Numbered from the stretch's first letter, positions 35,376-44,875 are shown. The stretch is DNA of 64,000 nucleotides from NIOZ-UU13 sp964653075 (GCA_964653075.1 CAZZAX010000011.1:1-64000); one strand, 5' to 3'. The notes: generated from the sequence alone by a model not told the origin. Translations and numbers: made by a program.

Positions 35376-35476
35376 ATCCGGATTTAGGTTCTAATTCAGA
35401 TTGTTTGGTTGTCACGAAGCTTCATAAGTCCAAGATTGCAGGTCCGTCTTGGCGGTTGGACGGCGCTGCAATGATG

Positions 35477-35570
35477 GCGTGGTTTATTGGTGCCCGTTGT
35501 GGATACCATGTGTTTGGAGTGTGGCCAAAATATGTTTATATTAATCTTTTGAAGGAGAATTATTATGTGC
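35477..35570 (+). repeat. Conserved leader sequence upstream of second modular gene
   Basis: From GTGGTTTATTG to the first codons, this stretch matches 37788-37881 before the third gene; the last 54 bases (35517-35570) differ at only eight positions. The shared block includes GGCCAAAATATG-like sequence and the ribosome site GAAGGAGAATTATT. It shows that the tandem duplication included the upstream untranslated region. Confidence 0.7.
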
Positions 35571-37751
35571 AGAAGGTTGATTTGTATGTTTTCTTTTGTT
35601 TTGTTTCTGGGCCTGGCATTGAGTAATTCGGCCAGTGCAGAACTTGTCGGGTGGTGGAAGCTCGATGAGGGTTCCGGCACCACTGCTTTTGACTCAAGCG
35701 GCAACGGAAACGACGGCACCCTCGAAGGTGACCCACAATGGGTGGAAGGTCAGCTTGGCGAGGCGCTGGAGGGAGATGGAAGCGGTGACTACATTCGCGT
35801 TCCCCACAGTGACAGTTTAGATATCAGCGATGCGGTTACCGTTGCATTGTGGGTGTACGGAGGTATACCGCCGGACCAAGTCATCTGCAAGGGCAGCGGC
35901 GGCGGAGCGTGGGTGGCTTCATACAGCTTCCGTATCGATGACAATACCAGCTATGTACGACAGATCAATTTTCGTGGGCGTGTCGGTACCAATGCCGACG
36001 CTATTAACTCAGCCAGCCCTATCCCGGAGGATGAGTGGACACATATCGCGATAACATTCGACATAAGTGCCCAGGGAAACAACCAGAAGATTTACATCAA
36101 CGGACAACTGGATGTCGAGAGCCGTTCGGAAAATCCACTGAGCACGAACACCAACGATCTGCTCATAGGCGCCGATGCTTATGGAGACACGAGATGGCAT
36201 TGGCAGGGCATTATCGATGACGTTCGCATCTACAACGAAGCTCTTCCGGAAGGTCAGATTCAGTCTATTATGCAGGGCGGCGGGGCATCATATCCATTTG
36301 CCTTTCGTCCGACTCCCCCTGATGGTGGTATGCATTTTGATACGTGGGTAAACCTTTCCTGGAAGCCGGGTGATTCCGCGGTTTCACACGATGTGTACTT
36401 AGGTGACAATTTTGATGCCGTGAACGAAGGCGCCGAAGGCACTTTCATCGGCGATCAGGCCGACACTTTTCTTGTTATTGGATTCCCGGGTTTTCCATAT
36501 CCGGATGGTCTTGTTCCCGGCACAACATACTACTGGCGAATAGATGAGGTCAATGACACCGAGCCGAACAGTCCGTGGAAGGGCGATATCTGGAGTTTTA
36601 TGATTCCCCCAAAGACAGCCTATGCACCCGACCCGGCTAATACCGCCGAGTCTATCGACCTGGATGCGGACCTTAGCTGGACGGCGGGTTTCGGCGCGAA
36701 ACTGCACACTGTTTATTTCGGTGACAATTTTGACGATGTCAACGATGCCACCGTAGGAATCCCTCAGGGAAGTACAACCTATGACCCCGGTCCACTTGAA
36801 CTGGCTAAGACTTACTACTGGCGAGTCGATGAATTTGACGCTATCACCACCTATAAAGGCAATGTCTGGAGTTTTACTACTGAAGGCGCCGTTGGAAACC
36901 CGCAACCACCTGAAGGCGCCGTGGATGTAACGCAAATGCCGATTCTTACCTGGGCGCCAGGAGTCTATGCAGATTCACATCAGGTCTATTTCGGGACAGA
37001 TAAAGATGCAGTGAAAAACGCCGATACCAGCTCGCCTGAGTACAAAGGCAGCGGAAACCTTGGTTCCGAGAGCTATGAACCCGGAAATCTTGGGTGGAAT
37101 ACTACTTATTACTGGCGTATTGATGAGGCCAATAACGCCAACGCGGACAGTCCGTGGACAGGGTCCCTCTGGAGCTTTACTACGGCCAACTTCCTTGTCA
37201 TCGATGATTTTGAGAGTTACAATGACCTTAATGAAGATGAGCCCGGCAGTAACAGGATATATCTTGCCTGGGTAGATGGATTCGACAACCCGGCTATAAA
37301 TGGTTCCGTGGTTGGTCATGCTAATCCTCCTTTTGCCGAGCAGACTATCGTCCACGGAGGTTTGCAGTCGATGCCGATGTCCTATGACAACGGTGTCGGA
37401 AAATCAGAGGCGACTTTGACTTTGACTGATACGCGCGACTGGACAGTAAATGGTGTGAACACACTGGTAACCTGGTTCAGAGGCAGTGCGGGTAACGCTG
37501 CTGAGAATTTGTATGTTGCCATTAACGGTAATGCGGTGGTCAATCATGACAATCCTGAAGCGGCGCTGATAACTTCCTGGACCCAATGGAATATCGACCT
37601 GCAGGTCTTTACCGACCAAGGTGTGAACCTTGCTAATGTCGATTCGATTGCCCTTGGTCTCGGCAATAAGAATAATCCTGTTGCCGGTGGTTCAGGGATG
37701 ATGTACTTCGATGATATTCGTCTTTATAAGCCCGCGGAACCGGCACAGTAA
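35565..37751 (+). CDS. Secreted modular protein: LamG head, three Ig-like repeats, CBM-like tail
   Basis: A 728-residue protein. It has a Sec signal (MCRRLICMFSFVLFLGLALS, ending SASA) and a LamG/concanavalin head (about residues 26-235) with LVGWWKLDEGSGTTAFDSSG, GNDGTLEGDPQWVEGQLG and WHWQGIIDDVRIYNEAL. Three Ig-like repeats (about 245-540) and the CBM-like tail (about 545-728) follow, nearly identical to those of the gene upstream; the last 250 bases of the two genes are almost the same, ending KPAEPAQ. The LamG head replaces the DUF1080-like head, so the family varies its N-terminus and keeps its C-terminus. It probably binds extracellular glycan. GAAGGAGAATTATT precedes the ATG. Confidence 0.82.
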   Translation: MCRRLICMFSFVLFLGLALSNSASAELVGWWKLDEGSGTTAFDSSGNGNDGTLEGDPQWVEGQLGEALEGDGSGDYIRVPHSDSLDISDAVTVALWVYGGIPPDQVICKGSGGGAWVASYSFRIDDNTSYVRQINFRGRVGTNADAINSASPIPEDEWTHIAITFDISAQGNNQKIYINGQLDVESRSENPLSTNTNDLLIGADAYGDTRWHWQGIIDDVRIYNEALPEGQIQSIMQGGGASYPFAFRPTPPDGGMHFDTWVNLSWKPGDSAVSHDVYLGDNFDAVNEGAEGTFIGDQADTFLVIGFPGFPYPDGLVPGTTYYWRIDEVNDTEPNSPWKGDIWSFMIPPKTAYAPDPANTAESIDLDADLSWTAGFGAKLHTVYFGDNFDDVNDATVGIPQGSTTYDPGPLELAKTYYWRVDEFDAITTYKGNVWSFTTEGAVGNPQPPEGAVDVTQMPILTWAPGVYADSHQVYFGTDKDAVKNADTSSPEYKGSGNLGSESYEPGNLGWNTTYYWRIDEANNANADSPWTGSLWSFTTANFLVIDDFESYNDLNEDEPGSNRIYLAWVDGFDNPAINGSVVGHANPPFAEQTIVHGGLQSMPMSYDNGVGKSEATLTLTDTRDWTVNGVNTLVTWFRGSAGNAAENLYVAINGNAVVNHDNPEAALITSWTQWNIDLQVFTDQGVNLANVDSIALGLGNKNNPVAGGSGMMYFDDIRLYKPAEPAQ

Positions 37752-37787
37752 ATCAGGATTCAGGTTCTAATTCAGAATGTGGTCGAG

Positions 37788-37881
37788 GTGTGGTTTATTG
37801 ATTCTTGATGTGGATGCCATTTATTTTGAGTGCGGCCACAGTATGATTATTTTAATCCTTTGAAGGAGGATTGTTATGTGC
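37788..37881 (+). repeat. Conserved leader sequence upstream of third modular gene
   Basis: Matches 35477-35570 (see there). The block GAGTGCGGCCACAGTATG through the ribosome site GAAGGAGGATTGTT and the first codons ATG TGC is shared. It may carry a common control signal or simply mark a recent duplication. Confidence 0.7.
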
Positions 37882-40800
37882 AATAAATTGATGTATATCG
37901 TATCTATTGTTTTGGTACTGTCTCTGGTTGGTGCCGCTTTGGCGGATGATTTTGTCTGGGACAACAGCAGCGGCGATTCTCTCTGGAGTAGTCCGGAAAA
38001 CTGGGACCTCAACAAAGTCCCCGACACCGACGATGCAGTCTATATCAATTGGAGGAGTGACCCGACAGAGGTAATCATTGATGCGGAGACTGAGGCCCGG
38101 TTTAATAGTGTTACCGTAAGCAACGACTCTGTCGGTGGTCAGGATTATGTACACCTGCACATGACCGGCGGGATTTTATCGGCAGGCAATCTTATCAGGA
38201 TAGGCAGGAATGCACTGGGGATGTTCACTATCGACGATGGTGATGTCACGTGCAGCGCTTTTCAGCTCGGGCGAAAAGACCCGAGCAAGGGCGTGGTAAA
38301 TATCAATGGCGGTACGGTAACCGTATCAACGAATACGAGAGTTCCCCGGGGCGGCTCGGAGGGAAGTGAACTGCACCTTAACGGAGGAATTCTCTATACC
38401 AATGGCCTGGTGATGAATGACCCGGATGATCCGTTGTCCGGAACGAATGGAAGTATGGATATTGCCGGAGGCGTACTGGTATTAACGGGTGAAGAGGATA
38501 AGACGGAACAGATAAGAGAGTATGTACAGAACGGCTGGATTACGGCCTACGGTGTCAACAGTGGTGAGCTTCTCGAAGACGGTCGTCTGGCGCTGGTGCA
38601 GATGGACTACAATGTAACCCATGCCGGTATGACTACAGTCTGGGCAGTTGCAGCAAACCCCGTACAGGCTCGTTCGCCGCAGCCAAAGGATGGGGCAATA
38701 TTGGGTATAGCAGATGCGACCTCACTGAGATGGACGGCGGGAGAAACAGCAGCCCGGCACGATTTATACTTCGGGAACAGTTTCGAGGACGTAAATGCTG
38801 CTGACATTACAGATACGACAGGTATATATAGGGGCAGTCAGGATGTCAGCGGCTATATTTTTCCCGAAGCTCTCGAGTGGGGAGCCACTTATTACTGGCG
38901 TGTCGATGAGATTGAGGCCGACAATACTTTGCACACAGGCCCGGTTTGGAGCTTTACGGTGGCAGACTATCTTCTCGTTGATGATTTTGAGGCCTACAAC
39001 GAGCTTGATACCACTCACCCAAAGAACAACAGGATATTTTCTGCATGGATAGACGGATGGAATGACCAGGCGAATGGTTCTGTCGTTGGTTACGAGAATC
39101 CTCCTTTTACCGAGCAAACTATAGTTCACGGGGGCGGGCAGTCGATGCCGTATTTCTATAACAACGACGATGTAATCAGTTACTCCGAGACAACAATGAC
39201 ATTGATTTATCCGCGCAACTGGACCGAGCAGGATGTCGGAGTGTTGTCGCTGTGGTTCAGAGGCCACTCGCTATATGTCGGAGATTTTGCGGAGGCTCCG
39301 GCCGGCACGTACACGATGAGGGCCTCTGGGACGGATATCTGGAACACATCCGATGAGTTCCACTTCGCCTACAAGGAGCTGTCCGGCGCCGGTGCGATTA
39401 TAGCCAAGGTTCAGAGCGTTGGGAATACGGACCCCTGGGCGAAAGCGGGAGTGATGATTCGTGATACACTTGAGGCGGATTCGAGGCATGCGATGATGGC
39501 CGTGACGCCCGGTAACGGAGTCTGGTTCGGCCGGCGTGAAACGGCGGGCGGCGGCGGCTTTAGCACAAAGCAAGAAGGGATTACCGCACCTCAGTGGGTG
39601 AAACTGGAGCGCACCATAGGCGGACTCGTCAGGGCGTATTATTCAGCGGATGGCAGCACCTGGACACAATTGGATATAGTGTCTGTAATGATGGATATGC
39701 CTGTGTACATCGGCTTAGCACTGACCAGTCATAATACCGATGCGACGTGCGAGGCTGTATTTTCCGACGTCAGCTTTCCGGATACTGATGTTGAGACACA
39801 GTGGACAGAGCTGGATGTGGGCATAATCGGCAACGAGCCGGAGCCGATGTATGTCACTTTGGCTAATAGCAACGGCATAAGTGCAACTGTAGTGCACCCT
39901 GATGCCGAGGCGGCTCTCGTAGAAGACTGGACCGAATGGACTATAGACCTGAAGGACTTCAGTGATGCCGGCGTTAACCTGACCGATGTCAACAGCATCT
40001 CTATTGGTTTGGGTGACAAGGCCGGCCCGCAGAATGGCGGCGCAGGTAAAATCTATTTTGACGATATCCGATTATATAGACCTGCTCCGGAGCCGGAGCC
40101 TGAAGAGATCGTAAATATTCAGTGGCTGGGACATTCGACGGTGAAGATTTGTGATGAGGATTGTGTTGTATATGTGGATCCGGAGAGAGTGAACGAATCG
40201 TTGCATGATGCGACACTGGTCTGTGTAACTCATACTCACGGCGACCATTACTCGCCTTCGGATATTGCCCGGGTTTCCAATTCCCAGACACAATTTATTG
40301 GGCCTCCTGATGTAGTTCAGCAATACGGCAGCGGGCAAGCGATCGCGCCTGGCCAGACAGTTGGATTCGACAATGTTAATATAACCGCTGTGCCTGCGTA
40401 TAATACCAACAAATCGAACCATCCCAAATCGAGGAACTGGGTCGGGTACATAATTGAAATCGGCTCGAAGCGGATTTATGTCGCGGGTGATACGGACATT
40501 ATCGATGAAATGAAAACGCTCGGAGATATTGACGTGGCGATACTGCCGGCGGGCGGCACATATACGATGAACGCGGTGGAGGCGGCGGAGGCGACGCAGT
40601 ATATAAAACCCGAATTAGCCATACCATATCACTGGGGCCAAAGTGTCGGCAGCCTTAGTGATGCGCAGACCTTTGCCGAACTTGCTCGATGTGCTGTAAA
40701 GATTCTGGCGGTCGGAGAGACGATAAGCTCTGACAACTGGCCGGAATATTCTCCTCTTATAGCGCACTGGAAGCTTGATGAAACAGATGGTGTTATAGCA

Positions 40801-41391
40801 AATGACGACGCTGGAGAAAACGACGGCACACTTTATGGTGAACCCTTCTGGCAGCCTGCCGGCGGCAAGGTAGATGGCTCGCTTCAGTTTGATGGGATTG
40901 ATGACTATGTCAGCACAGGCTTTGTCTTGAATCCGGCCGAAGGGGTATTCAGCATTTTTGCCTGGATTAAAGGAGGCTCGCTCGGACAGGTAATCATATC
41001 TCAGGCAGATGGCGGCAGAAAGGGTGATACCTGGATAGGCGCGGAGTTATCAGACGGCAAACTTATGACCGGTTTAGTTTCTCCACCAGCCGGTCGGTCT
41101 GTTCCGCAGCCGTTAGTTTCGGAACTTATAATCATTGACGGCGACTGGCATCATATCGGTTTTGTCTGGGACGGCTCCTACAGGTCCCTCTTTGGGGATG
41201 GTATAGAAACAGCAAAGGATACCCAGCCATTAAACCCGATGAAAGCCGCTGATGGCGGCCTGTACATCGGTGCCGGAAAAAGTCTTGAAACCGGCACTTT
41301 TTTCTCAGGCTTGATTGACGATGTTCGGGTTTACAACCAGGCACTTAACGCTGAAGAAATCATGGCGCTGGCGGAACAGATAAGCCGGTAA
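37876..41391 (+). CDS. Secreted modular protein with nested domain and MBL-fold hydrolase, LamG C-terminus
   Basis: An 1171-residue protein. The order is: Sec signal (about 1-23); a beta-solenoid head with repeated GG-x-L/V strands (about 25-270), like autotransporter-associated repeats; one Ig-like repeat (about 272-362); the CBM-like tail module of the two genes upstream, split at about residue 470 by a DUF1349-like concanavalin domain (about 471-634) and resumed to about 735 (YFDDIRLYRP). A UlaG-like metallo-beta-lactamase domain follows (about 745-950), with THTHGDHYSP (His786, His788, Asp790, His791), VAGDTDIID and IPYHWG, and then a LamG domain (about 958-1171). All metal ligands seem present, so it may be an active exported hydrolase. 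The substrate is unknown. Confidence 0.85.
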   Translation: MCNKLMYIVSIVLVLSLVGAALADDFVWDNSSGDSLWSSPENWDLNKVPDTDDAVYINWRSDPTEVIIDAETEARFNSVTVSNDSVGGQDYVHLHMTGGILSAGNLIRIGRNALGMFTIDDGDVTCSAFQLGRKDPSKGVVNINGGTVTVSTNTRVPRGGSEGSELHLNGGILYTNGLVMNDPDDPLSGTNGSMDIAGGVLVLTGEEDKTEQIREYVQNGWITAYGVNSGELLEDGRLALVQMDYNVTHAGMTTVWAVAANPVQARSPQPKDGAILGIADATSLRWTAGETAARHDLYFGNSFEDVNAADITDTTGIYRGSQDVSGYIFPEALEWGATYYWRVDEIEADNTLHTGPVWSFTVADYLLVDDFEAYNELDTTHPKNNRIFSAWIDGWNDQANGSVVGYENPPFTEQTIVHGGGQSMPYFYNNDDVISYSETTMTLIYPRNWTEQDVGVLSLWFRGHSLYVGDFAEAPAGTYTMRASGTDIWNTSDEFHFAYKELSGAGAIIAKVQSVGNTDPWAKAGVMIRDTLEADSRHAMMAVTPGNGVWFGRRETAGGGGFSTKQEGITAPQWVKLERTIGGLVRAYYSADGSTWTQLDIVSVMMDMPVYIGLALTSHNTDATCEAVFSDVSFPDTDVETQWTELDVGIIGNEPEPMYVTLANSNGISATVVHPDAEAALVEDWTEWTIDLKDFSDAGVNLTDVNSISIGLGDKAGPQNGGAGKIYFDDIRLYRPAPEPEPEEIVNIQWLGHSTVKICDEDCVVYVDPERVNESLHDATLVCVTHTHGDHYSPSDIARVSNSQTQFIGPPDVVQQYGSGQAIAPGQTVGFDNVNITAVPAYNTNKSNHPKSRNWVGYIIEIGSKRIYVAGDTDIIDEMKTLGDIDVAILPAGGTYTMNAVEAAEATQYIKPELAIPYHWGQSVGSLSDAQTFAELARCAVKILAVGETISSDNWPEYSPLIAHWKLDETDGVIANDDAGENDGTLYGEPFWQPAGGKVDGSLQFDGIDDYVSTGFVLNPAEGVFSIFAWIKGGSLGQVIISQADGGRKGDTWIGAELSDGKLMTGLVSPPAGRSVPQPLVSELIIIDGDWHHIGFVWDGSYRSLFGDGIETAKDTQPLNPMKAADGGLYIGAGKSLETGTFFSGLIDDVRVYNQALNAEEIMALAEQISR

Positions 41392-41429
41392 AAAGATGTA
41401 AATTATAGCTTTTGACCGGCCCAAAAAAG

Positions 41430-41460
41430 CTTGAGGGTGCCGCTCAAGACATCTTTTATT
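41430..41460 (+). terminator. Possible terminator after the modular-protein cluster
   Basis: CTTGAG-GGTGCCG-CTCAAG forms a six-base-pair hairpin about 40 bases after the stop of the 1171-residue protein, followed by ACATCTTTTATTT. The stem is short and the T-run imperfect, so the call is tentative. Confidence 0.4.
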
Positions 41461-41619
41461 TCCGCAAAGTTCAATAAAATAGCCCAATAATTGGATTTTA
41501 CTCTTTTTTTTATAAAAATTTCCCAAAAATGGCAATATTTCAGGCTCAATTTGCGTCTGTATATGTGAAAACCGGTGCCTGTGTGAATAGAAACAGAGGC
41601 TAATTAGGGGAGCAGTAAA

Positions 41620-41772
41620 ATGCTGAAAACGGGTATCAAAGCGGCGCTTGTACTGATAGTAACTGAGAATGTTGCTGCTCTGCGGATGTTTGTCAGAAAT
41701 TTAACGAATTCAATTTTTAAATCCGCTCCTAAACGGCGAAATGTGAAGTGGCAAGACAAAAAGAGGTCGTAA
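41620..41772 (+). CDS. Possible 50-residue peptide upstream of the GRGM protein
   Basis: A short frame starting MLKTGIKAALVLIVTENVAALR and ending in a basic tail (KRRNVKWQDKKRS). Its first 20 residues resemble the signal peptide of the next gene (MLKKIITLSIVTVILLIGVENVIA), so it may be a degraded copy of that gene's start. It has a ribosome-like site (AGGGGAGCAGTAAA). It is real only if expressed; I cannot decide from sequence. Confidence 0.35.
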   Translation: MLKTGIKAALVLIVTENVAALRMFVRNLTNSIFKSAPKRRNVKWQDKKRS

Positions 41773-41790
41773 CTCAGAAAGGGACGTAAA

Positions 41791-42567
41791 ATGTTGAAAA
41801 AGATAATTACATTAAGCATTGTAACAGTAATTTTGCTGATAGGAGTTGAAAACGTTATCGCTCAGGAAGGAACAGACGTTCCTGAGCAAAAGTCAAGACG
41901 CAGACAGGGCCAGGAAGGCCGACCAAGACAAAGGGGCCGGGCCCAACAGTTTAGCGGACAACAAGAAAAGGACAGTGAATCACAGGCCAAAAGAACTGAG
42001 ATTGACAAGAAAATCGAGGCAATGAGAAAGAATCGTCAGCAGGCGTTGGCGCAGAAGGGCACACCCAGGGGCAGAGTAGGCCGCAGGCAGCAGCAAACTC
42101 GTCCAGGGCGTAATCAACCTATGCAGCAGATGTTTGGCGGAAGGGGACCAGGTTTTCAGGGTAGAGGTATGGGCGGATGGAACCGAGGTTATCAATGTGG
42201 AGGTTTATGCCCGTGCTGTCAAAGAGGTATGTGCCCATGGTATGAGGGTTTTTCAGGTAGAGGTATGGGCGGAAGGGGGCGAGGTTTCCGCGGCAGAGGT
42301 ATGATGGGCAGAGGCGGCCAGGGCTTCCAAGGTAGAGGCATGGGCGCATGGAGCCCAGGCTTTCAGGGCAGAGGTATGGGCAGATGGGGTCAAGGTTTTC
42401 GCGGTAGAGGTATGGGCCGTCCGGGTCCGGATATGCCGTCACCGCAAGGGCCGCCCATGCAGGGTAGATGTATGATGGACAGGCGCGGCCCAGGTTTCCG
42501 GGGCAGAGGTATGGGCTGGGGTTTTCCGGGACCGAGAGGACCAGAGCCAGAGCCGGAGAATAATTAG
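41791..42567 (+). CDS. Secreted GRGM-repeat protein with Cys cluster
   Basis: A 258-residue exported protein of unknown function. It has a Sec signal (about residues 1-25, ending VIAQ), a basic Arg/Gln-rich stretch (about 34-112) with a short helical part (EIDKKIEAMRKNRQQALAQ), then from about 117 a repeat region with seven units of the form GF-x-GRGM-G plus a degenerate one (MQGRCMMD). Between units one and two lies CGGLCPCCQRGMC (Cys 136, 140, 142, 143 and 148), which looks able to bind metal. The end is PEPEPENN. The composition suggests a disordered, positively charged surface or matrix protein. No homologous family was recognised. GAAAGGGACGTAAA precedes the ATG. Confidence 0.75.
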   Translation: MLKKIITLSIVTVILLIGVENVIAQEGTDVPEQKSRRRQGQEGRPRQRGRAQQFSGQQEKDSESQAKRTEIDKKIEAMRKNRQQALAQKGTPRGRVGRRQQQTRPGRNQPMQQMFGGRGPGFQGRGMGGWNRGYQCGGLCPCCQRGMCPWYEGFSGRGMGGRGRGFRGRGMMGRGGQGFQGRGMGAWSPGFQGRGMGRWGQGFRGRGMGRPGPDMPSPQGPPMQGRCMMDRRGPGFRGRGMGWGFPGPRGPEPEPENN

Positions 42568-43070
42568 GCTATAATTTACATATAACCACCCTCCTTAAAA
42601 GGGCTGGATGCGCTTTATTACCGGCGCATTCAGTCTTTTTTATTAGGACAGGTAAAGAAGCACAGAGAGAACAAGAGACAGAAAAAGTTGACAAATTTCA
42701 TGTTTTTTACAAACCTTTGGCTTCAAAGAGCTTGTGAAGTGGACATTTTTGCTGGATTGTCAGATAACGGGCAATTTTGTTATAGGTGGGTTGTACGTAT
42801 CAACTCACTAACAGGTGGCCGTTTAGGGGTGCACTTGATGCGCGGCTAAGACATATATCAGACACGGGGATTATTTCATAAGCACACAACCAATTTAATA
42901 ACTATTAGGCCATAACATATAAATGACGATGGGCTGTGGTCACGGAAGTTTACAACTCTTCTTTCATTGCTTTATCCAATCCACAGAAACCTGCGGCTGA
43001 GCGGTTTGCGCAGTAAAACTGAGCGCCACCCACAAAGGGTGGCGCCAGATTTACAAGAATAGTAAACACT
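42568..43070. other. Non-coding gap after the GRGM protein
   Basis: Apart from the terminator at 42605-42641, nothing was found on either strand in these 503 bases. Codons upstream of the M56 gene's stop in other frames look like shadows. Confidence 0.6.
42605..42641 (+). terminator. Rho-independent terminator after the GRGM protein
   Basis: TGGATGCGC and GCGCATTCA pair over nine positions (one G-T pair), with loop TTTATTACCG between them, followed by GTCTTTTTTATT. It lies about 40 bases after the stop codon. Confidence 0.8.
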
Positions 43071-44834
43071 CTATTCCTGGAGCCTGGAGAGAATGGCTTC
43101 CAGTTTTGTGAGCATGAGTTCGAGTTTGGCGATCCTGCCGGGATTGTTGGTGCTGGCCAAGCGGTCTTTGATAGCAGCGATGCCGCCTTCGAGTTCCTGG
43201 AATTGCCTGCGACTACCGCGATCGTGCTTGCGGCGTGCTTCCAACTGCTCGGGAGCGCCGTGATCAAACATTCGTGCGGCAAGACTGGTCGGGTGTCCCT
43301 GTATCCTACGGAGTACAGACCAGATCTGGTCTAGTTCGCTTCGGTTCGGTTCGGAAGTCGAATTGGCCAGCAGCCACTCCTGGGCGTCGAGGGCAGCGTG
43401 GCAGAACTCCAGCGGCAGAACGTGCTCGGTGGCGGCACAGGCCCGGCGGTCCGCATAGGCGACCAGAGTAATGGCCCGGATGACGTCTTGGGCCTCGATG
43501 ATGTCAAGGTTGCCGCTGTGATTGCGGTCCGCGTAGGGAAACTCATCCATGAAAGGCCCGGCGTTACGCATTGCCAGGGCGACCAGATAAGTGTCTCTCT
43601 CCAGGTAAGAGAGAGCGCCGTCGCGGTTGAAGTCGGCCGCATTATGCTCGCGGACGAGATTGTATATCGCAGCGGCACGCTTTTGGACGGATTTTTCGGT
43701 GGCGGATCCGGAGTGGTTGTAGCTAACTCGATCAGGCCCGGCCGCGACCCCAGTGAGGGTAAAACCGGCCCAAGCCAACAGTAAAGCAAATGTCAACAGA
43801 CTCCATATATGACGACTTGATGTACAATGTTTTGAGTGTAGAATCATATCGATTCTCCTTTCGATTGTCTTAGGGTTAGTGGCCATGCTGCAGGGAGCGT
43901 ACGCAAACCGTGGCCGACGCATGGGCTGCACCACGCGGAGCAGACACCTTGCGTACTCTGGAGAGGTGAGTTTCCCATGACACAGGGCCCATTCATCACA
44001 GGCGCACTCACGTGCTGCGTCGAGACGACGGTTAATCCAGGCAACAACCGGCCAGAAGAAAAAGAGGGTTCCGGCGACCCATTCGAGATATCGCACGAAC
44101 ATATCGCCGCGCCGGAGATGGGCGATTTCGTGCACGATTATCGTCTCCAACTCGTCCGGCCGAACGAGTAGATGACGGGATATGATGAGTAACGGACTGA
44201 AAAACCCCATTACAAACGGCGGGCATTCGTCACTAACCCTAATTGATGGGATCCGGTATACGCCGAGTCGTCGGCATACGTTGAGTACGATGTTGCGTGT
44301 TTGCCCATCGACTCCAGGTAATGATTGACAGTGGGTAACGAGGGCATGATAACTACGAAGGCGGAAGGCCAACAAGCTGAGGACGCAGAGTAGATATGCC
44401 ATACCGATGAGCGTGGTCCACTGCCATTGCGGTGAGGCGGTGTCTTTGATCTCAGGTGATTGCCTGGGCGTCGTCAGAACTGTTGCTGGCTTATTGTGGT
44501 TGAGTGTATCGACATCCACCGGGTAGAGTTTGGTTACATTAAAGGTAGTTGGATCAGTTGACGGAATGTTGTAAACCAACGATGATTGGAATAGCTGCAG
44601 GTACACACTGCTCAGTGAGAATGTCCAGGACGGTCCGAAGGGCACGAGAAACTTAATCAACACGATCGACCAGAGACCAGTTTCCAGCATGGAACCAATC
44701 CGTAGTCTCATCAGTCGGATGAGGAGGTAGGTGAGGCAGGCAAATGTGGTTCCTAAGAACACGGATTGCCAGAGGCAAGACAATATGACCGATGATATGA
44801 CATTACTACAGCTTGCTACTTGAACTGCACCCAT
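43071..44834 (-). CDS. M56-family (BlaR1/MecR1-like) membrane metallopeptidase with EF-hand-like C-terminus
   Basis: A 587-residue protein. It has N-terminal membrane spans (about residues 14-38 and 50-66, and near 140-156), then the cytoplasmic zinc peptidase site VHEIAHLRRGD (His235, Glu236, His239) with the later ARECACDEWAL motif (about 274-284), and a further span (about 252-266). Classical BlaR1 proteins end in an external beta-lactam-binding domain; this one instead has two EF-hand-like stretches, ADFNRDGALSYLERD (about 397) and YADRNHSGNLDIIEAQ (about 428), and an alpha-helical tail. M56 proteases cleave BlaI-type repressors on signal. It lies downstream of the BlaI-like gene (41-bp gap) in the same direction. 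Confidence 0.88.
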   Translation of the reverse strand: MGAVQVASCSNVISSVILSCLWQSVFLGTTFACLTYLLIRLMRLRIGSMLETGLWSIVLIKFLVPFGPSWTFSLSSVYLQLFQSSLVYNIPSTDPTTFNVTKLYPVDVDTLNHNKPATVLTTPRQSPEIKDTASPQWQWTTLIGMAYLLCVLSLLAFRLRSYHALVTHCQSLPGVDGQTRNIVLNVCRRLGVYRIPSIRVSDECPPFVMGFFSPLLIISRHLLVRPDELETIIVHEIAHLRRGDMFVRYLEWVAGTLFFFWPVVAWINRRLDAARECACDEWALCHGKLTSPEYARCLLRVVQPMRRPRFAYAPCSMATNPKTIERRIDMILHSKHCTSSRHIWSLLTFALLLAWAGFTLTGVAAGPDRVSYNHSGSATEKSVQKRAAAIYNLVREHNAADFNRDGALSYLERDTYLVALAMRNAGPFMDEFPYADRNHSGNLDIIEAQDVIRAITLVAYADRRACAATEHVLPLEFCHAALDAQEWLLANSTSEPNRSELDQIWSVLRRIQGHPTSLAARMFDHGAPEQLEARRKHDRGSRRQFQELEGGIAAIKDRLASTNNPGRIAKLELMLTKLEAILSRLQE

Positions 44835-44875
44835 GGTGTTTCCTTAATTGATTGGCCACATTCTATGGGATTGGG

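Noticed and set aside
41430..41448. Third copy of the family A repeat (GCTTGAGGGTGCC)
   Set aside because: Only 10-12 bases match one arm and the GCCATCCCC arm is missing. A terminator hairpin accounts for the sequence.
42950..43282. Minus-strand frame of 110 codons after the M56 gene
   Set aside because: It overlaps the 3' end of the M56 gene in another frame and shows no family features or ribosome site.
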